From Hufsiella ginkgonis (GTDB lineage Bacteria > Bacteroidota > Bacteroidia > Sphingobacteriales > Sphingobacteriaceae), in assembly GCF_009834915.1 (NCBI RefSeq), contig NZ_WVHS01000002.1, positions 496,001 through 560,000 on the forward strand: 64,000 nt of DNA, read 5' to 3'. Shown here piece by piece: positions 60,318-64,000 of this stretch. A program made the position numbers and the translations under genes. Every line of letters starts with the position of its first letter. Position 1 is the first letter of the stretch. The notes below the pieces were generated by a model. The model did not search any database. It was not told where the DNA came from and saw only the letters and a list, made by a program, of their open reading frames with translations.

Positions 60318-61106
60318 TCAAAAGTACCTCTGTATCACCTCCAGCAATTTAGGTGCGATTTCTGCGTTTGTGGCGACTATTTCTCTCGATTTAAAGAATT
60401 CCTTCTCCCCCTTAAAGTTAACGGTCTTACCGCCCGCCTCGTTAACGAGGACAATGCCGGCCGCCATGTCGTAAGAGTTCAGGTTGTATTCAAAAAAGCC
60501 TTCATAACGACCGCAAGCCACATACGCCAGGTCAACGGCGGCGGAACCTACCCGGCGCAGCCCATGGGTAACTTGTGTTAGCTCACGAAAAACCTGCAGG
60601 TATTTCTCCAGCTTTTCGAAATCATAATACGGAAACCCGGTAGCCAGCAGCGACTGCGAAAGCTTCTCGTTGGCGGAAACAGCGATTCGCTTGCCGTTTA
60701 GCCAGGCGCCGCCCTCTTTCCAGGCGTAAAAACATTCATCGCGGTTAATCTCGTATACTACGCCAAGCACCAGCTCTTCGCGGTGCTGCAACGCGATGCT
60801 TACGGAATAGGTAGGCAAACCATGGATGAAGTTGGTAGTTCCATCCAGCGGGTCTACGATCCAGTTGTATTCATCGCCCGCCACATTGATGGTCTCTTCT
60901 TCCGTGATGAACCCGGCCTGCGGAAGCAACTCCGCCAATGCGGTCACGATCATCTCTTCCGCCGATTTGTCGACGTACGAAACCAGGTTGTTCAGTCCCT
61001 TATATTCGATATGCTGCGTACTGAATTTCTCCGATTCACCGCGTATAAAAGCACCGGCCTGTTTGGCGAGCTCCGCCACCTGGCCTATTAAATTTTGAAG
61101 GTCCAT
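60318..61106 (-). CDS. Inositol monophosphatase-family phosphatase
   Basis: This 262-residue enzyme has the family metal-site blocks EEETINV, WIVDPLDGTTNFIHGLP and the end block SYDMAAGIVLVNEAGG. It hydrolyses inositol-1-phosphate or related sugar phosphates with magnesium. Bacteroidota copies may also act on other substrates such as PAP. Its start codon shares one base with the lgt stop, so the two genes are cotranscribed. Confidence 0.93.
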   Translation of the reverse strand: MDLQNLIGQVAELAKQAGAFIRGESEKFSTQHIEYKGLNNLVSYVDKSAEEMIVTALAELLPQAGFITEEETINVAGDEYNWIVDPLDGTTNFIHGLPTYSVSIALQHREELVLGVVYEINRDECFYAWKEGGAWLNGKRIAVSANEKLSQSLLATGFPYYDFEKLEKYLQVFRELTQVTHGLRRVGSAAVDLAYVACGRYEGFFEYNLNSYDMAAGIVLVNEAGGKTVNFKGEKEFFKSREIVATNAEIAPKLLEVIQRYF

Positions 61107-62269
61107 CAGGAAGTTAACACTTGTTTTTTGTGATTTTTTAGCGACCAGGTAACGCCGGCGATGCCAAGCAGCACCAGGATGAGCGAGATCATTTCCGCCT
61201 GGGTAAAAGTTAAACCGAAAGCGTGGTAAGTAGAGTTTACACGGATCAGCTCGATCAGGAAGCGCTCAACACCGGCCATGATGAGGTAAACGGAGAACAC
61301 CAGGCCCGCAGGCTTCAGCTTCTTTCTCAGCGACCAAAGAATAAGGAACAGGATCCCGGCCATGATCACCTCGTAAAACGGCGTGGGATAAACGCCATTC
61401 GGCAGCTGCCGGCAATAATTACCCACACAATCAGCAATCGGTTCGCCCTGGTTTATTACATTATGGGGAAATTTAAACGACCACATCCAGTCGGGCGCCC
61501 AACTGAGCCATCCCGGTTTGGGCGACAGGTTATCGATACCCCAGTCGCCATCGCCGGACATCTGGCAGCCTATCCGTCCTACTGCGTAGGAAAGCATCAT
61601 ACCAGGGCCACCCACATCAAGCATATGTACCGGCTTGATGCCGTTTTTGCTTGCGATGTAAAGCACGGCGGCTCCACCACAGATCAGTCCGCCATAAAAT
61701 GTAAGCCCGCTAAAGGACATGAGGTCGGCTATGGGGTCCTTAATGAAGTTATCCCAGTATTCGAGGCTGTTAAAGATCTTCGCACCGAGAAAACCCGCTA
61801 CGGCAGCCCAAACCACGATCACCCCCATAAGCTGGTAGGGATGTACGGTTTCTTCGACCTGTTTTGGGACCGGCAGGACGGTTTTCTTTTTATCAGACCA
61901 ATACCAGTATACAAATATGGCGCCGAGGATCAGCCCGCCAAAAATATTCCCGCGCGAAGAGAGAATAAATCCCTGTGTATCTGCCACCAGGTCCTGGTAG
62001 TGAAGCGCAGCTTCCAGCACTTTGAAGCCGATCACAAATCCAAAAATACCGTTAAACACCAGTTCGGCAATGGTTGCCGGCTCCCCTACCGTTACCGTTC
62101 TTTTAAAAGGGTGAAGAATACCTTCCGCTTCTTTACGCTTAAGTTCCTGCGAAAATGCCCAGTAAGCAGCCATGAAAGCCAGCGCGACAAAGAAGCCGAA
62201 AGTTTGAAAAGGAAGCGGCAGCCGAAAACCGGTTAGATACTCTATCAGGTATGAGATGGTTGGAAACAT
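61106..62269 (-). CDS. lgt: Prolipoprotein diacylglyceryl transferase
   Basis: This 387-residue membrane enzyme moves a diacylglyceryl group to the lipobox Cys of prolipoproteins, the first step of lipoprotein maturation. It has about seven or eight helices and the family blocks [12 protein letters not shown] and [16 protein letters not shown] with the conserved Arg. Length is above the E. coli enzyme, as usual in this phylum, because of extra helices at the N-terminus. It would serve the many lipoproteins in this window. A TATCTTTA box (minus strand, 62274-62281) sits only four bases before the ATG, so the mRNA may be nearly leaderless. Confidence 0.93.
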   Translation of the reverse strand: MFPTISYLIEYLTGFRLPLPFQTFGFFVALAFMAAYWAFSQELKRKEAEGILHPFKRTVTVGEPATIAELVFNGIFGFVIGFKVLEAALHYQDLVADTQGFILSSRGNIFGGLILGAIFVYWYWSDKKKTVLPVPKQVEETVHPYQLMGVIVVWAAVAGFLGAKIFNSLEYWDNFIKDPIADLMSFSGLTFYGGLICGGAAVLYIASKNGIKPVHMLDVGGPGMMLSYAVGRIGCQMSGDGDWGIDNLSPKPGWLSWAPDWMWSFKFPHNVINQGEPIADCVGNYCRQLPNGVYPTPFYEVIMAGILFLILWSLRKKLKPAGLVFSVYLIMAGVERFLIELIRVNSTYHAFGLTFTQAEMISLILVLLGIAGVTWSLKNHKKQVLTS

Positions 62270-62303
62270 GGGCTAAAGATAGCGGTTGAAAGTCTATTTT
62301 ATG

Positions 62304-63623
62304 TTAATGCACAAATATCTCTGCGGCTTCTTCAACCTCTACGTTACCGTCGGCGGCAATAGCCGTAAGCGTTACGTGGCGTACTTCATTAACGGCCAGC
62401 GGATCATACCTGGCCCTCACTTTCACATAGTTTTGTGTAAAACCATGCATTATGCCGTCCTTATGTTCCATTTCGAAGATCACGTCATATTTTTTACCGA
62501 GGTTTTTCTCATAAAAAGCACGCCGTTTTTTATCTGAAAGAATATGCAGCATCTTGCTGCGGTCGGAGCGGTGCGATCCCGGTACGGAGCCCTCCATCTG
62601 CGCAGCGATGGTATTTTCGCGCTCGGAGTAAGTAAACACGTGGAGGTAAGAAATATCTAGCCCGTTCAAAAAGTCGTAGGTTTCAAGAAAGTCCTCCCTG
62701 GTTTCGCCGGGGAAGCCGGTGATCACATCCACCCCGATACAACAATCGGGCATCAGCGTTTTAATGGCTGCCACACGACCTTCAAACAGGTCCTTGCGAT
62801 AGCGGCGGCGCATCAGTCCCAGGATTTTGTCGGAGCCAGACTGCAGCGGAATGTGAAAATGCGGTACAAACCGATTCGATTGTGCCACGAATTCTATGAT
62901 CTCGTTGCTCAGCAGGTTGGGCTCGATCGAAGAGATCCGGATCCGGTCGATCCCTTCCACTTCGTCGAGCGCTTTTACAAGGTCGAAGAAACGTTCTTCG
63001 CGCTTACCGTTTCGAATGCCAAAGTCGCCGATATTTACGCCGGTGAGCACGATCTCCTTAACTCCTTCTGCCGCGATTGACCGGGCCCGGGTGATGATAT
63101 TTTCGATGCTATCGCTCCGGCTCGATCCCCTTGCCAGTGGGATGGTACAAAAAGTACAGGAATAATCGCAACCGTCCTGCACCTTAAGAAAGGTACGTGT
63201 GCGGTCATTCATTGAGTAGGAAGCGTTAAAGTGAATGGCCTCGTGAATCGGCCCGTTAAGCACCAGCGCTTTGGGACGCTTCACCAATTCAGTAAGGTGC
63301 TCGGTGATGCGAAACTTTTCGGCGGCGCCCAGTACCATGTCCACGCCGGGGATCTCCGAGATCTCCGCCGGCTTTAACTGGGCATAACAGCCCACGATCA
63401 CCACATACGCATCCGGCGAATGCTTCAGCGCTTCTTTTACCAGTTTGCGGCATTTTCGGTCCGCGTGGTCGGTAACAGAACAGGTATTGATCACATACAC
63501 GTCCGGCTGCGCCGTAAACTCCACGGTATCAAACCCTGCCTGGTTAAACAACCGGCCGATGGTAGAGGTTTCCGAATAATTGAGCTTACAACCTAATGTG
63601 TAAAAGGCTACTTTTTTACGCAT
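62304..63623 (-). CDS. mtaB: tRNA t6A37 methylthiotransferase
   Basis: This 439-residue radical SAM enzyme converts t6A37 to ms2t6A37 in tRNA. It has the N-terminal MiaB-like domain (FYTLGCKLNYSET, INTCSVTDHADRK), the radical-SAM CxxxCxxC in DGCDYSCTFCTIPLARG, and a C-terminal TRAM domain. The MtaB group is suggested by KLNYSET and ARGSSRS. The ATG at 63623 is used rather than the TTG at 63632. A TATCTTTG -7 box (minus strand, 63630-63637) is seven bases before it, so the transcript is nearly leaderless. Confidence 0.9.
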   Translation of the reverse strand: MRKKVAFYTLGCKLNYSETSTIGRLFNQAGFDTVEFTAQPDVYVINTCSVTDHADRKCRKLVKEALKHSPDAYVVIVGCYAQLKPAEISEIPGVDMVLGAAEKFRITEHLTELVKRPKALVLNGPIHEAIHFNASYSMNDRTRTFLKVQDGCDYSCTFCTIPLARGSSRSDSIENIITRARSIAAEGVKEIVLTGVNIGDFGIRNGKREERFFDLVKALDEVEGIDRIRISSIEPNLLSNEIIEFVAQSNRFVPHFHIPLQSGSDKILGLMRRRYRKDLFEGRVAAIKTLMPDCCIGVDVITGFPGETREDFLETYDFLNGLDISYLHVFTYSERENTIAAQMEGSVPGSHRSDRSKMLHILSDKKRRAFYEKNLGKKYDVIFEMEHKDGIMHGFTQNYVKVRARYDPLAVNEVRHVTLTAIAADGNVEVEEAAEIFVH

Positions 63624-63629
63624 AAGGTG

Positions 63630-63637
63630 CAAAGATA
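63630..63637 (-). promoter_or_regulatory. mtaB -7 element
   Basis: Minus-strand TATCTTTG is an exact TAnnTTTG match, ending seven bases before the mtaB ATG. Transcription would begin at or just before the start codon. Confidence 0.5.
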
Positions 63638-63644
63638 AGGAATA

Positions 63645-64000
63645 TTACGATTCTCCCCAGCGATAGGAGGGTAAATCAAGTCCTGCGAGGTCGAGCACAC
63701 GGTCGACCACCGTGGCGGCAACGTCTTCCAGGGTTACCGGTTTACTGTAAAACGAAGGGTTTGCGGGGCAGATAATTCCTCCCGCCTCGGTTACCGTTTT
63801 CATATTATTGAGGTGAATAAGGCTAAAAGGCGTATCCCTGACCACCAGGATCAGCTTTCGCCTCTCCTTAAGGATTACGTCGGCGGCGCGGCACACCAGG
63901 TCGTCGGAAGTACCGGCGGCGATCCGCCCGAGCGTTCCCATCGAACAAGGACAAATGATCATGGTATCGTACTTCGCCGAACCTGAGGCGAAGGGGGCCA
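63645..64000 (-). CDS. ubiX: UbiX-family flavin prenyltransferase, 5' end cut by window
   Basis: The frame is open to the right window edge, so the N-terminal part is missing. The visible 118 residues match the UbiX/Pad1 flavin prenyltransferase group: APFASGSAKYDTMIICPCSM, GTLGRIAAGTSDDLVCRAAD, ILKERRKLILVVRDTPFSL and ending CPANPSFYSKPVTLEDVAAT. The enzyme makes prenylated FMN for the UbiD decarboxylase, which acts in quinone synthesis. It is just upstream of mtaB on the same strand but mtaB has its own -7 box. The family is firm; the symbol is given on family grounds. Confidence 0.88.
   Translation of the reverse strand, partial: APFASGSAKYDTMIICPCSMGTLGRIAAGTSDDLVCRAADVILKERRKLILVVRDTPFSLIHLNNMKTVTEAGGIICPANPSFYSKPVTLEDVAATVVDRVLDLAGLDLPSYRWGES

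Noticed and set aside
61223-62236. 337-codon plus-strand ORF
   Set aside because: Antisense to lgt, which has clear family motifs; the frame encodes low-complexity basic protein.
1-64000. tRNA, rRNA, CRISPR, insertion sequences, prophage
   Set aside because: No direct-repeat/spacer array, transposase, integrase or tRNA cloverleaf was seen on reading both strands; short RNAs could still be missed without a covariance search.

Overview
The window comes from a member of the Bacteroidota, most likely of the Sphingobacteriales/Chitinophagales type. The evidence is a SusC/SusD pair with a DUF3823 lipoprotein, a protein with a gliding-motility/type IX secretion C-terminal domain, DUF3667, an RND pump with the Bacteroidota architecture, and promoters of the Bacteroidota form (TAnnTTTG at -7, TTTG/TTG at -33). 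No rRNA, tRNA, CRISPR array, insertion sequence or prophage was seen. Both end genes are cut by the window: a TPR histidine kinase on the left and a UbiX-type flavin prenyltransferase on the right. No stretch over 300 bases lacks a gene.

Region 1 (1-4.8 kb) holds the kinase, a sugar 3-epimerase-like TIM barrel, a small secreted protein, an MtfA-type peptidase and a ThuA-like protein. Region 2 (4.8-27.2 kb) is a polysaccharide utilisation locus for mannose-rich glycans: three GH92 alpha-mannosidases, a sialate-O-acetylesterase-like enzyme, an MFS sugar porter, a ROK sugar kinase, a large cupin phosphomannose-isomerase-like protein, SusC, SusD, DUF3823, a CSPSR sulfatase and a GntR/UTRA regulator. 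A shared imperfect dyad (consensus near TATGTACRWACRTA) lies in front of each of the four enzyme or transport transcription units, and at three of them it overlaps a TATGTTTG -7 element. This reads as a repressor regulon run by the GntR protein. Outer-membrane import, periplasmic trimming, inner-membrane uptake, phosphorylation and isomerisation to fructose-6-phosphate can be assembled from these genes.

Region 3 (27.2-41.2 kb) holds a prohibitin-like protein, a T9SS-type surface protein, DUF3667, a Pmp3-like peptide, a three-gene set ending in a hybrid histidine kinase, a DeoR regulator divergent from a BlaI/M56 pair with a duplicated 16-bp dyad, a PAP2 phosphatase, and an ABC ATPase/FtsX permease divergent from a TesA-like lipase. 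Region 4 (41.3-48.6 kb) is mostly housekeeping: exonuclease, fused oligopeptide ABC ATPase, purK-purE, YqgE, pdxH and an isolated nuoC-nuoD pair.

Region 5 (48.6-51.4 kb) has an ECF-type sigma factor, a membrane protein that looks like an anti-sigma domain joined to a trypsin-like protease, and three tandem mini-lipoproteins. Region 6 (51.4-64 kb) holds a TetR-TolC-MFP-RND efflux operon whose promoter spacer is filled by a perfect 10-bp inverted repeat, then purB, a NifU-like protein, an inositol monophosphatase, lgt, mtaB and the partial ubiX-like gene.

Across the window, short intergenic tracts built of 7-bp units (CTGATRR/CAGTTRT types, and one TCYATTM tract) recur beside stop codons and often form long hairpins. 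This repeat family is the least explained structure present.
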